Both the position numbers and the translations under genes were made by a program. A DNA stretch of 64,000 nt from Jaltomata sinuosa. Lineage: Eukaryota; Streptophyta; Magnoliopsida; Solanales; Solanaceae. The stretch covers positions 1,488,001-1,552,000 of the forward strand of contig QJPP01000001.1 in NCBI GenBank assembly GCA_003996215.1. The letters run 5' to 3'. Positions 49,101 through 62,300 of this stretch are shown here, one piece after another. The first letter of the stretch is position 1. Each line of letters begins with the position of its first letter. The notes beneath the pieces were generated by a model, which was not told the origin of the DNA, searched no databases, and saw only the letters and a list, made by a program, of their open reading frames with translations.

Positions 49101-49366
49101 TCCTCTCCGTCTATCTTTACTTGTCTTTTTTTTTATTTTGAGATATCCAATAATACTTGTTTAGTTTATAAAATTAATGGATAATTTACTTATTTCTATC
49201 CATTTTATCTTTAACATTAAATATGATTCATTATCTAATGCATTTCTCAAAGTATTAAGTTTATTATATTCAAAGGGTAATATGATAAAATTACTCATAT
49301 CATTTACTGCTTCTTAATTCATGTGCCAATAGGAAAGTGGACAAGTAAAGATGAACGAAGGAGGAA
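49101..49366. mobile_element. Stowaway-like MITE
   Basis: The left end, tcctctccgtctatcttta, pairs with the inverted right end, tcctccttcgttcatcttta, each followed by cttgtc. TA flanks both ends. It lies directly after the orphan PMEI promoter segment and may mark where the lost gene stood. Confidence 0.75.
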
Positions 49367-50667
49367 GTAAATAACATAGAGATGTTGCATGTGATATTAT
49401 TTTCTTACTTTTTACTTGTCTTATATTTCAATCATTTAATTCTTTTGAGTATTCTTTCTTATTTTAATGGTCTTACTGTCGTTATTAATTTGATTAAAAG
49501 AGAACGTGATTTTCTATATTTAGTAACTCTATGACATTGACATGTTTAAGCCCATAATATTTGAAGAATATTTTGATAAATTATAAAAATCTTAGTTTCA
49601 GACCGTGTATATTTTCGTAAAGTTCTTATTCAATTAAAAAGAGTATAAAAATTGCGGATGTAGTATCAACTTGAGTAGTGGAATAAGGATAATTAGCTGT
49701 AGCCTGGGAGTAAATTGGTCTATCCTTTGCTCTATTTTGCTATTTTGGCTTTATTTTGCATTATCAATTCCCTTTTCTACTTCTCTTGAAAAAAATTCCT
49801 TGAGCATATCTTTTCACTTTCAATACTATAGTAATTTATTTTTCAAGGATAGACATTGAGATTTAAGTACTGTTTATTAATGAATGTTCTAATAATTGGT
49901 AACTTTGGGATTATTATATGAGGACATTGACTATAACGACGATAATAAACTGATATATACTAAACGACAAATTATTAATCTATTTGAATTGATTGAATTT
50001 CTTAGCTTCTTCCTAGACCCTAGTAGTGTGTTTTCTCAATCGAAAATATCAAAAAGATTCGACACGTAATTTGAAGTTGCTTGAAAATCATCTAAAGTAA
50101 TAACATGTAGGCTTCAAATGCAATTTACAGTATATGACTTTGTCCTCGACTGATTTAATTTATCAAACGTTTTGTCCAAAAGACAAAGTAATAAAATATA
50201 CAGTAATTACATGATAATTGATATACATTCTCTAGTCTCTACTTTATATATGTGTTATATACAATTTAGAGATCTAGCTTTATACTTATAGAATACAATG
50301 TCCAAAATACCCAGTATTATGTTGGTCAAGCAATTCAAAAGATTGTAATTGGTCAAGCAATCTCCAATTTTATCCCTAACTTTTTTCACTACCTTATAGT
50401 AATAAACATATGATTTAAGAAACAATCTTTTCCTTTAAAAAAAAAATGACAAAAATTGAAGGAAAAAAAAATCCTACTTTTTGGGTGTCAAAGCAATAAC
50501 TCAATAATAAGTTACGTAAACAGGAAATTGCTGCGACAAGAATTAAGGTTTATGTTTACTAGATCCCCAACATCAGCACCTTTCCCAAAATATTGACTAA
50601 AATAAAATATTTATACATTACTATACTAAACTTCTCATGAGTCATGAACTCATGATCATTCATGTGA
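49367..50667. other. Upstream region of the second PMEI-like gene
   Basis: AT-rich, with no gene. The frame at 49671-49859 lacks any recognisable domain. From about 50535 the sequence is homologous to the orphan promoter segment. Confidence 0.45.
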
Positions 50668-50672
50668 TAGCC

Positions 50673-50681
50673 CTATATAAA
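50673..50681 (+). promoter_or_regulatory. TATA box of the second PMEI-like gene
   Basis: The sequence ctatataaacc is identical to the TATA region of the first PMEI-like gene and lies about 125 bases before the start at 50805, followed by an acaaacacaac-type leader. Confidence 0.75.
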
Positions 50682-50804
50682 CCTTAGCACCCTCTTGACA
50701 ATTTTCCCATCAAACAAACACAACAAATTAAAAGCCATTCTCTCTTCATATATAATTATATACTCTTAGCTTAAGCATTCCTTGTTATATTTCTCAAGAA
50801 AAAA

Positions 50805-51431
50805 ATGGAAAAGTTAATCCTTCCCCTAATTTTACTTCTCATAATCTCTATCTTTGTTGTTGAGTCCGGTGCAGTTGTGCCTACATTCGTAGAGTTACAA
50901 TGCAAGCGCACTCATTATCCAGATCTATGCGCGAGTTCTCTAGCTGCCCATGTAAATCCAACATCACAAGATCCACAAGAAATAGCTCAAGCTGCTTTGA
51001 AAGTGAGCATAGTTAAGGCAGTATACACAAAAAACTACTTGAAAATAGTGTCCAAAGAACTCAAACAAAAGAAGGCTAAGGAATATCAAGCGGTGAAAGA
51101 TTGTTTAGATCAAATGTCAGATGGCGTTTCTCAACTTACAAATTCATTCAAGGAGTTTCAACACATGAAGAGTGCAGAATATAGTGAAGGGGATTTTGCT
51201 TGGTGTCAAAGCAATGTTCAAACTTGGCTAAGTACAGTATTGACTGATTCATATATTTGCATGGATGGGTTTTATGGGTACCCAATGAGTGGTAAAATGA
51301 TGGCTATGATCAAAGCTAGGGTACTTAATGTTGCACAAGTTACTAGCAATACTTTGGCTTTGTTTAATGGATTTGCAGCTTGGCATAGGGCTAATTCTAA
51401 TGGTGGTAGCTATGGGAAAAAAGAACCTTAA
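50805..51431 (+). CDS. Pectin methylesterase/invertase inhibitor-like secreted protein (21 kDa protein type), copy 2
   Basis: The intronless frame codes for 208 residues, paralogous to 42941-43570. The signal peptide covers about residues 1-22. Cys33 and Cys42 (CKRTHYPDLC) and Cys100 (VKDCLDQMSD) with Cys152 (YICMDG) give the four conserved cysteines. The fifth is at Cys134 (WCQSN), a position occupied by His in copy 1, while copy 1 has its extra Cys at 94. The C-terminal tail, NSNGGSYGKKEP, is longer and polar. Strongly shared blocks are AALKVS, YQAVKDCLDQ, SNVQTWLSTVLTD and VLNVAQVTSN. It probably acts in the cell wall on pectin methylesterase or invertase; the target is unknown. The start is supported by the TATA box and leader. 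Confidence 0.93.
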   Translation: MEKLILPLILLLIISIFVVESGAVVPTFVELQCKRTHYPDLCASSLAAHVNPTSQDPQEIAQAALKVSIVKAVYTKNYLKIVSKELKQKKAKEYQAVKDCLDQMSDGVSQLTNSFKEFQHMKSAEYSEGDFAWCQSNVQTWLSTVLTDSYICMDGFYGYPMSGKMMAMIKARVLNVAQVTSNTLALFNGFAAWHRANSNGGSYGKKEP

Positions 51432-53365
51432 AGAAGGTTAATTACATGTGCAACAAATATTTATGAGAGTTGTTTTAGTTAGCTAGTTGTGATGGGAACT
51501 TTGAGTCTTGGTGGTGTATACGTAGCCATATGTTTGTAAACATGAATAATACCATGAATCAATTACATGAATATGATATTTTGCATATCCTTTCTCTTTT
51601 TGTCAGAATATTTTGCATATTTATTTTTAGTACAAGTCTGACTTAAAAATAAAGTTATTGAGCTTCCCCGGCCTAGAAGTCAGATATAAGAAAAAGCAAC
51701 TTGGCACCCTAAAGTGATGTCGTGGGAGGGATTATTACGTGGTAAGACACTTCTTAAAATTTAACTACATAAATAATAATATTTATTCAATATTACATAT
51801 ATACAAGATTATTTTACGTAAATAGCATTTTTTAGAAATGGGATAGATAACTATAGTCCCTAAATTAAAGGATTCATTCAAATCGATTAATCCTCCTGAT
51901 AGTACTAACATTCATTTTCCTTTTCTGCTTCCTCTTCCTTTTACTCCTCTAATAAATATTAGTTAGATTAAATATATAATTATTTAAATATGTTATTTAT
52001 ATGTTTGGTATAAATATTTATACTTACTGTATATTTTTAGAATAAATTTGCAAATTCATGGTAAATTGGTTCTAGCTTCAAAGAATATATACATGATTGT
52101 TGACTAAGCGATCATATTTAATATAAATTTATTATTATATCTAATATACCAGGTATATTCATTTAATATATATTTATATTTAATATTTGGCATAAATATT
52201 ATACTCACGTGTATTTTTTAGAATAAATTGCAGATTGATATAATATATTTTTAGTATAAATTATTAATATATCTAATATAACTATTATGTTTATTTAACA
52301 TATATTTACAGTATATGTTTAGTATAAATATTATACACGTTGTACATTTTGGGAAGCAATTTGTAGATTCATAGTATATTTTTGGTTTAAATTTATTATC
52401 ATGTCTAATATAATTATTTTATTCATTTAATATATATTTGTAGTACATGTCTAGTATAAATGTTATATTCATTGCATAAAGATCTAACACATACAAATCC
52501 ACAATATATTTTTGTTATAATTTTTTTAATACTTACTTAGATATATTTAATATATGTATAGTATGAGATAATCATTTCAAGTACACTTTAAAATTAAAAT
52601 TCCTATTGTAATATATTTATACATAATATTCATTATGAGTTCATAAAAAAAAGGATAAACAAGAGAGGAGGGGCATAAAAAAAAGGTTTTTATAAAAATA
52701 AAAAGTATGATAGGATATGAAGTTGATTTAGGTGACATAATTATCATTAATTAACTTTCAAATTTTAGAGATATCCTTAAATATAGGCCAAAAAAAATGT
52801 TAAAAACTGACGTGTTTACACCAAGCCAATAGATGATGACATAAGTTTGAATATATATAACTATGACTTAATCATGAGTTAATTAATGTATATACTTACT
52901 CATTAAATCATTTAACTATGGTAAATTGAATTGATTTAACGTAAAATAAGTATTTACCCAAAAAAAATTGGGAGGAGGATTACTACACCAATTAATATTC
53001 CAATTCTAATGGGATTGGAATTCCTTGGGTAGATTTTATCTTATACTCTAGAATTGTTACTATAGTTATAATAATATTTAGATGCTATAATTGATAATTG
53101 ATAATTGATAATCCATTCTTAAAAACAGCCTAGTTATGTTTATTTCCTTATTGGACATAGCAAAGCCAATTATGGGCTAGACGGCAATTCGTTTTGGGTC
53201 TAAAGAGTATGAAGTTTGGCCCATCAATTTCCCTGACGGTAATAATTGCTTGCTTTTAAGCAGACGAATCCGAGTCCGGCAAATACACAGCGGCAAAATA
53301 AAATCAAACATTCGAGGCAAATCGTCACTGTGTATCAGTTAAAGGAGTAGAAGAAAGCCTAAAAG
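51432..53365. other. Intergenic AT-rich region
   Basis: It holds the 3' UTR of PMEI copy 2, the tandem array above, and the promoter of the tubulin cofactor gene. ttgataattgataattgataa is repeated near 53091-53111. No gene was found. Confidence 0.5.
51960..52560. repeat. Degenerate AT-rich tandem array, about 132-base unit
   Basis: The motif gtataaatattata with attcat/ttgcag-type spacing recurs at 52008, 52190, 52322 and 52454, each followed by a version of tatatttttagaataaattg. The last spacings are 132 bases. No gene is present. Lies between PMEI copy 2 and the tubulin cofactor gene. Confidence 0.7.
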
Positions 53366-56300
53366 ATGGAGGAAAAATTGAAAATGGGAGTAAGCGAAGT
53401 TGAAGAAGACGATGAACACGATTCTAAAGAGACTGTTTTGCAGAGATATTTTCTACAGGAGTGGAAACTTGTCAAATCACTCCTCGACGATATCATCTCC
53501 AATGGCCGTGTCTCCGACATGTCTTCTGTGCATAAAATCCGATCTATCGTAATTTCTCTTTCTCTGTCTGTTGCCTGTTTGAACTTTGAACTGCATAATT
53601 ATTAGTCCAGTGCTATGTTTCTTATTGAATTTATACCTGTAAAGTTTAACTTTGGATTTTAGAGTTTTATTTGTGTTTAACAATATGAATGCTAATAATT
53701 CTGATATTTTGGCTCATCCTGTTAGGAGAATGACATGATTAATGAAGATAGCACATAGATCTAGAGTAGGTTGAAACGGAGAAGTGTTATGTTAAAAAGT
53801 CATCACCAATGTAATTATTAATATCTAAGTTTTTCTATGAAGAATATGGAATAATCAAAGAGTTGTAGAGAATTGCAATTAAAACTCTAGAATGAGAGTT
53901 CTAGAAGTGTAGTTCTAGATTATAAGGCAAAGAAGGAAAAATCTAGAACTTCTGGAATGAAGTAGTTGAGGAATAACTCACTAGATCCTTCCATCACCAG
54001 GTATAAATAAGGGTGGTTTATATGAATTGTAAGTGTGCTAAAGAAGAGACCAAGCAAGAAAGAAAGCATACAAGAATGAGTGTGAGAGCAAATGTGAGAA
54101 AATAAGAGAGTTGTTAGAATTTTAGTGAAAGACAAATTGAGTGTAAGGATTTGTAAGGCTGAAGTTGTTTTTAGTTTGGAATAACAAGATTCAAGTTGTG
54201 AGCAATCAATTATGCTCAACAATATTCAATAATTACCTGGCAAACAAGTATCTTGCAATGCAAAATAGAGCACTTCCCAACTTACCTGGGAATGCCTCTG
54301 GGGAATAATCACAAGGAGCTTGAGATTTGAGATGGAATCATTGAGAAAACAGAAAAGAGGTTGGCTAATTGGAAAAGCACAATACTTATCTTTGGGTGGC
54401 AGAGTCACCTTGATCAATTCAGTTTTGGATGCTTTGCTTACATATGTTATGTCACTTTTCCCTTTACCATGAGAGGTTAGAAAAATTGAGCAGAGATTTC
54501 CGATGGTTGGGCAATAAAGAAGGAAAAGGGATACACTTGGTCAAATAGCAGACAACTTTACTTAGCAAGAAGGCAGGAGGTCTTGGCATAAAGAAACTGA
54601 GGGTCCAAAACAAAAATGTACTTTCTAAATGGCTTTGGAGATTTGTGTATGAAGATCTGGCCCTATGGAGAAGAGTAATTCTATACAAGTATGGGCAAAA
54701 TGAGCAATGGATGTCTAACGCAGTGGTTAGCACTTATGGGTATTAGTATGGAAATCAATCAGAAATCTTTGGCCTAGTCTGAAGGAGAATTTGGTATTTA
54801 AAGCAGGAGAGGGCACCAAAATCTTGTTTTGGAAGGACATGTGGATTGGCCAGGAGTGTTTAAAGTCAGCTTTTCCAGACCTCTTTTCCTTTTGTGCTAA
54901 CCCTGATGCTAAAATTGCTGAGATTTGGTCCCCTCAAGGATGGAATCTCACCTTTAGGAGACATCTAAATGATTGGGAAGTAGATAAATTTGCTGAACTT
55001 CTACTCAGATTGGGTGAATTGGCAGGCCTTACTGCAGAAACAAATGGTATAAGGTGGAAACATGACTCTGATGGTAAGTTCTTTGTGGGTAGACTCTATA
55101 AGAGAGAGATTATGTCTCGCTCAGGGGGAATTCTAGGTCCATGGAAACAAATATGGAAGTACACCATTCCAACCAAAGTGAAATGCTTCATTTGGCTGGT
55201 CTCTAGAATCCAGATTGGCATGTCTCGCTCAGGAGAAACCCAAGAAAAGAGGCCTCCAGATTGTCTCCAGGTGTTTTTTTTTTGTCTTGAGAAGGAGGAA
55301 ACCAACCACCTCTTATTTCTTCACTGCATGATTACTGCTCAGGTGTGGCACATGGTTCTCAGCATTTCTCAAGATCCCTGGGTGATGCCTGAACACACTG
55401 CTGATCTCTTAAGCTGCTGGATGAGGGAGGGCGGGGGGGAGCAAGACCCCAAAAAGATGGTGGTCTATAGTTCCTGGCTGTGTTTGGTGGGCTGTTTGGA
55501 GAGAAAGAAACCTCAGGTGTTTTGAGAATATTACTAACTCTATTCAGAAGGTTAAAGAAAACTGCATTAACTTTTTGTATTTTTGGTGTAAAGAAGTAGA
55601 ACAGTTGGTAGATTTCCTAGGATCTATGCAATTATGGAAATAGCTTGTAACTTTTTGGAGGTAGCCAGCATATCCTTAATGCTGAAGAATACAACTTTAC
55701 CTTTTTCCAAAAAAAAAAATAATTCAATAATTGTATTAGGGCCTAGTTGATCAAGAGAGGTAGCAACTCAAATGAGATCCTACAAGCTACTGTCATAGGC
55801 TACAAGTCAAGAGGCACTAATCAATGGCGGATTTTGCAAGCACCTTCAACATCGATGAGAAGCTCAATGCAAATAGCTATGGAGCGTGGAATATAAGGAT
55901 GTAATATCATTTTCTCGGTCAAGAATTATGGGATATTGTTGGTGGCTCAAATACTACATCACCTACAGATGTCGAAGTAGCAAAAGGTGGAAGGTTAAAG
56001 CTGGAACGACCATGTTTTTTTTTTGGATAATTGTGGTGTTCGGGCCAGCTTTCGCGCACCTCAACTAATTCCACGGTATACATGTCACCTCCTACCGCCA
56101 CCAGCAACAAGTACCTGGTAACTTTGTCCACCAAGGCTGGGACAGATGAGAAGAAATCACCAAGTGTTTTTTGTCTCTGCTGGAATTGCCATGTATGCTC
56201 TCTCACTGTATTAGTTGAAGATGAGTTCTCGCAACTGATTAAGAATGCCAAGATACCTAAAGGAGCTTGGGGCATGCTGACGACGATTTCTGTGAAGAAG

Positions 56301-59300
56301 AATGATGTGGGATTACAAAGGCTTGAAACGAGCTTTTGTCGATCGTGCAACGGGATATGACAATTAGTCAATACTCCTATATGACAAACTATTGCGTAGT
56401 TGAACGAAAGAAGCTTAAATGGAGCATATTAGAAATGGAGGATTATATTGCCAACTACAAGTAGTTTGAGATTGAGGTGTAATTGTTGTTGTTGAAATTG
56501 TGGGGATATATATTTAGACTCCCCTCTTCCTTCCTCCGTTAGATAGGTGCAACGGCCGCAGAAGCTGGAAGCAATTTCTCTTTGGTGTGATTAGATTAGA
56601 AACTAAGCTTCTAAAGGAACTGTAGAACTTACATTTGTGACTGAAGAATGTTATTGACCATCAAGTTTGATAATTACGCTCTCTCTTTTCTATTTTATAT
56701 GACGCTCATACAACCTTGATCCCTTCTGAAAAGATTGACTCCTTTCTATATTTGGATGTTCGTATTAAAATTTCTATTCTGTCCTTAAAGACATGCTTGT
56801 ATGAATTAATATGGAATGTTGAAGACCACTAGATGCTGAGGATACTTTTGGTAGGATTATATATTTAGCTTATGTGTGAGCTTAGTCTTACTTTATTTCT
56901 TAAATTTCAAGTTCGGTACATGTTACCATTCTTTGAAAAAAATTCCAAGTTCAGTCAAACACCACCTTATATATTGAATTGCAGGAAGTATTTTTATTTG
57001 GTGTTAAAGCCTTAAGGACAATTTTTTTTCATACAATAATATGATTAACTGATATGATCGTTCATTGGTGAGTAAACTTTTGAACTTTGCTGGTTTTGAT
57101 AACTAAAAGTGGTTAGCTTGTAGAGGAACTGTGAAGAGATTTATTTGTGGAGAAAGAAATTTGAAGAATGTATTGGTTCAAACTTCTAGTAGTTTCTGCT
57201 CGCTTTTTGTGCACATTGATGTAGGACACTATATTGTTGATGATGCCAAGTCCAAACTCTTAATAGTACTTGAACTTTTGAATACTTTGCTTTCAGAATA
57301 CCTAAAACATCAGTTGCTTAGAGCTAATGCAAGTTTTATTATTGTTATTTTTTTCCCTTTGGGTATTACATTGATTATTTGTTTGACTATTAAAAATATG
57401 ATTGGCAGATGGACAAATATCAGGAGCAAGGTCAATTACTGGAGCCTTACCTCGAGAGTATGGTTTCGCCCCTCATGTCCATTGTCTGTTCAAAAGCTGT
57501 CGAACTAGCTGCTGCCTCGGAAGAGATTCTTGAAGTAATTAAGCCTTTGTGTATCATCATATATTCTCTGGTGACAGTTTGTGGCTACAAGGCTGTAGTC
57601 AAGTTCTTCCCTCATCAGGTTTCTGACCTGGAGCTTGCAGTATCTCTCTTGGAGAAATGCCATAATACACAAGCTGGTACATCATTACGACAAGAAAGTA
57701 CTGGAGAGATGGAGGCAAAGTGTGTGATACTATTGTGGCTCTACATTCTTGTATTGATCCCTTTTGATATAGCTTCTATGGATACTAGTGCTGGGGATAA
57801 TAACTATGCTGGAGGTGATGAGCCACCTCCACTTGTTCTAAAAATTCTGGAAATCTCTAAAGACTACCTTTCAAATGCGGGTCCTATGCGAACCATATCC
57901 GGTTTGCTGCTCTCAAGGCTTCTAACACGCCCAGATATGACAAAGGCTTTTACCAGGTCCAACTGCCAAAACCCTTGCCATTTCTAACAGTTCATGATTT
58001 GAAATTTCGCAATCAAGCAGATGAAAATTATCAAGAGAAAAAAGAAATAAAGAAAATTAGAAAACAACACGTAAAAGTAGATGAATTGTCTGGTCATTTT
58101 TATGCATGCACATTTATATTTGGGAATGCAAATGACAAGATACTCGCTGGAGTACAATTTACTGCATTTTCAGTTTGCTGCTTATGTGACACATGCAATT
58201 CACACTTATGCGCGATCAGCAGACAAAATCCTCGTTCTTTCTTGCAAATTGTGATAATGCCTGCTGAGCATTCTGTTTTATTTTTCTCTATGTTAAGTAT
58301 CATTTGTTTGGGCAGCAAAAAGAATAAAAAATCTTCTACAATGAAATATGCTGAGCAAGTATGATGTAAATATTTTATGTCTCCTTTGGGAATTATGCAC
58401 TTTCAAATTCTTTTACACTATATGTTTGAGTTACATATTTGCATCCCGCATAACGTTGTTTTTCAGCTTTGTGGACTGGACGCATGAAGTTATGTCCTGT
58501 CTTTCAAATGATGTTGTCAATCACTTCCAGCTATTGGGTGCAGTTGAAGCACTAGGTGCTATTTTCAAGGTTCACTCTTTTTCTTTGTGCCCTACTTTGG
58601 TTATTTCCTAGCTTTCTTTATGCACAATCATTATATGTAGAATCTGTGATTCTACATTAGAACTCAGACATTCCCCTAAAACTCAAATTTGAATGAACTG
58701 AATTCATCTTTCATCCTCGTCCTTCAGACCATGAGGATTTATAGCTGCTCTTCCAGGAGCAATTTCTTTTGGTAATTATCTGAGAGAGTGGTGAAAATCC
58801 ATTTTGAAAGAAATGGACAGGTTTGGAAAATCAATTTGGATTGTATCAAGTAATTGCCAAGTTTAAGTTTCAGCTATCTTTGAAAGCATCTCCTGATGTC
58901 ATAATATCAGAGATCAGGTGCTGAATGAAAGAGACACATTGACCATGTTACAAAGTCTAATATATCTTAATAATGTGGACATCTTCTTTACTGTACTCAC
59001 TATGGAGTAGCACACTTGTGCAAGATGTTATTTAACCCGTTAATTATTTGGTGATCTTGCTGTCTTGCTTTAGTATGTGTACTTCTTAGAACACTATTGT
59101 TTCCTCTAAATGCAGAATGGAAGCCCGAAAGTGTTGCTTAGTGTGATTCCTGGTGTTTGGAATGACACATCAGCTCTAATGAAGTCCAACACTGCCGCTC
59201 GGAGTCCTTTACTTCGCAAGTATCTTGTGAAGCTAACTCAAAGGATTGGGATGATATGTCTCCCTCCACGTCATCAGTCATGGCGATATGTGGTAAGATA

Positions 59301-62300
59301 GCTAATTATGCAAAAGATGGGGCTTAAATGCTTCTTACTAGTTACAGAGTGATGGTTGCTCTGCTTCAAAATTCTTGTGGCCTGACCTAGTTAACTAGGT
59401 TTAGAATCTTTACTAGGAACCAGTTGTCCTACCATCTTTCTAAGAGAAAAAGTTATGATGCTTTGCAGGAAATAGGGAGATGAGGGTCTTTGTAAATTTT
59501 TGTTAGGTAGCATCCATTTTCTTTGTGTTGCCTCACTGATCTTAATGCGATTTTGAACATTGTCATCCTTTCTTGCTCCTCTCGATCCTTGTCAATATTT
59601 ATCTCTCATTTAAAAACTTACAGTACTGTGATGTTTATCAAAGTTAAGAGCAACATGCTTATCAGCTCCTTCTCTATTTATTCATTTACTGGTTTTTTTG
59701 TCTCTGTTTCTTGTTCCTGCGTTTTACAGTATTCTGCTGAAATATTTTGTGCTGATCAACTCACCGTAGAGTGTGGAAAATTAGTTAGTAGCAATGCTTG
59801 TTTTGCCATGTAGGGTAGAACCAGCACGCTTGGAGGGCATAATACTGTTGATAGAATCGAAACGAACCAATACAATAATTATAGAAACAATGATCTATCG
59901 AACTTCTACCAAGAGCCGGACTGTCAAGAAGAAGACGACATGGATGTCCCTGATATAGTAGAAGAGATAATTGAATTACTTCTATCAGGACTGCGTGATA
60001 CGGTATGTCTAAAGGGTGAGCTTCCATCTTGTACTTATCTAATTGTCCTCGTTAATCTTATGTATTTGGCGCGAGACCTGTAGACAAATTCAAGTTGATA
60101 TCTGTTTCCTTGGATGGTTTATTTTATTTATTTGTTTTATTTGGTAAAGCTCCTTCATCTCCTCCTCATGTGTCACAGAAGAATCATGATAAATTTAAGT
60201 TTAATATCCACATATATTTCTCTTTCATTTTGAGCTAGTGCATTTGAAAACTTGATATCTTAATGCAAAGGTTGTGTCTCTCTCTGTACGCGTATGCGCG
60301 CATGTGCCAAAAAAGATCAGTTAGCTTGAACGGAAGTAAATAGTTGTCGCTCTGTTCCACAATGTGACTGACACAGAGAATTTTTTAAAGCAGTTAATAA
60401 ATGACACTTCATCTAGCTGAACAGTCATAAAGTGTCATTTCCTTACTGTTTTCGGAGGTTCTTAGTGACACTCACATTATGGAACAGAAACAGACATTTA
60501 TTTACTTCCATTCAGGCTAACTGATCTCTTTCTTTGTTCATCTTTAGTTACTACTTTTAAAATAGGTTAATGTCTTCTCATGTATTAGCAGCATTTGATT
60601 CCGTTTCAGTATATTACTGCTACAGCAGCTTCCTTTTACTTCCACTATTTATTATTTTTATTTCAACTTTCGCATCTTAGAGATTTTATCATGGCACTAC
60701 AGGATACTGTTGTGCGTTGGTCTGCTGCAAAAGGTATTGGCCGTGTTACTTCAAGGTTAACTTACTTGCTTTCTGATGAAATCCTTTCATCTGTTCTGGA
60801 GCTCTTTTCACCTAGCGAGGTATGTTACGTCAGTTGTTTCTTGCCAATTGATTTTTCTGTTACCTTATGAGATAGCCACTATTTCTGAATACAGAATATT
60901 AATTAAGGAGACCCAGATTTTGTAATGCTAATAGTTTCTCTTGCACTTCGTATTTCTTGATTGTTCGTTTGGTTTAGGTTATGCTTATGTATTCTAGTGT
61001 TACAGGGCGATGGTTCATGGCATGGTGGTTGTTTGGCGCTGGCTGAATTGGCACGTAGAGGATTGCTGTTACCTATTAGTTTTCACAAAGTTATTCCTGT
61101 TGTTATAAAGGTTGTCCTTACTGAAGTTCCCTAATTTTTTCTGTACTTCTGATCTCTCTTTAAATCCATGTGTTGGACCTTGTGATTGAGCAATTAATTT
61201 TCTCAAAAGAGTATAAACTTGCTAATGATACACAACTTGCTTCATCAATGTTCATCTTTCTCCTTACTTCTTACCTTCCAGGAAACGTATAGGCTAAGAT
61301 AAGCAGGCAACCCTTAGTTGACTATGCTCTATTCCATGTTGCTCGGTTGCTCCTCCAGCTTCAAGCTATCTCTAGAAATTCTAATAGATTAATTGGAATT
61401 ATGTATGTAATACACTTTAGTATTCAAGTGAAACATCTTAACAGGAATCTCTCTTTTAGAAAATTTGTCGCTCTTAGTTCTGTTGCAGAAAACATTTTTT
61501 CTTACTGCAGAAATAGGATTGATAAGACCTACTGCCTACTTACTGAGAGAGAGGAAAGTCGGGAGGGAGGAGGGGTGGGGGGGTCGGAGAAGGGTCTCTG
61601 TTTACGCATGATGAGCATGCTAGTTAGCAATCAGAAGCACCGATGCCCATAGGACTCATATTTGCTGACTGCTGTGTGCTTATGGATCCAAATCACATTA
61701 TTGATGCCATTATTGAGTATTTGTGTCATTGTCGATGTTTCTATTGTGTACTTATGAGCATATAATCTTCACCTTTGAAACAACCATCTTTTAAATTTTC
61801 TATATTATCGTTCAATTCGTAGCATTCGGAACACATATCATCCTCTTTTGATGTTTACTAATGGGTTTGCATGACAAATGGATATATGGTTGGACCTTAT
61901 TTGGGGATGAGTTACTGAAACATATTCAACACTAGACTACCCAATCGAGATAATGGATTGCATTAAACTTGCATTATCCACTCATGCAACTTTTTCCTCG
62001 TTGAAGATGGATTTTTGTCGCCTAATAATGAGGGAAAGTTTGGTGTGGCAGGCATTACATTATGACATTCGAAGGGGTCCACATAGCATTGGATCCCATG
62101 TACGTGATGCTGCTGCTTATGTTTGTTGGGCGTTTGGCCGTGCATATTACCATGCAGATATGAAGAACATACTCCAACAGCTTGCTCCACACCTTCTCAC
62201 TGTGGCCTGCTATGACCGCGAGGTACCAAAAACACAGGGATCATTCCTTACCCAGTCAAGGTGCTTCTTTCTCCAATTAAAAATGCAACATTTTTATTAC

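Larger units (their letters stand above)
53785..56480 (+). mobile_element. Copia-type LTR retrotransposon fragment in TFCD intron 1
   Basis: A presumed 5' LTR begins tgttatgttaaaaagtc at 53785, with a TATA box, ggtataaataaggg, near 54000. After the LINE insertion, a gag start at 55824 reads MADFASTFNIDEKLNANSYG, then LWDIVGG, KAGTTMF and, after a SINE, NAKIPKGAWGMLTTISVKKN and RDMTISQYS. This is the Copia gag (UBN2-like) order. Pol and a 3' LTR were not seen. The copy is dead and broken by stops. Confidence 0.7.

Noticed and set aside
54791..55525. 244-codon frame
   Set aside because: It is the zinc-binding end of a LINE ORF2 with a target duplication around the element, not a host gene.
55919..56371. 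150-codon minus-strand frame
   Set aside because: It runs antisense through Copia gag and the SINE and has no family of its own.
57131..57508. 125-codon frame overlapping TFCD exon 2
   Set aside because: It is in a different frame from the conserved cofactor D protein and begins in the intron.
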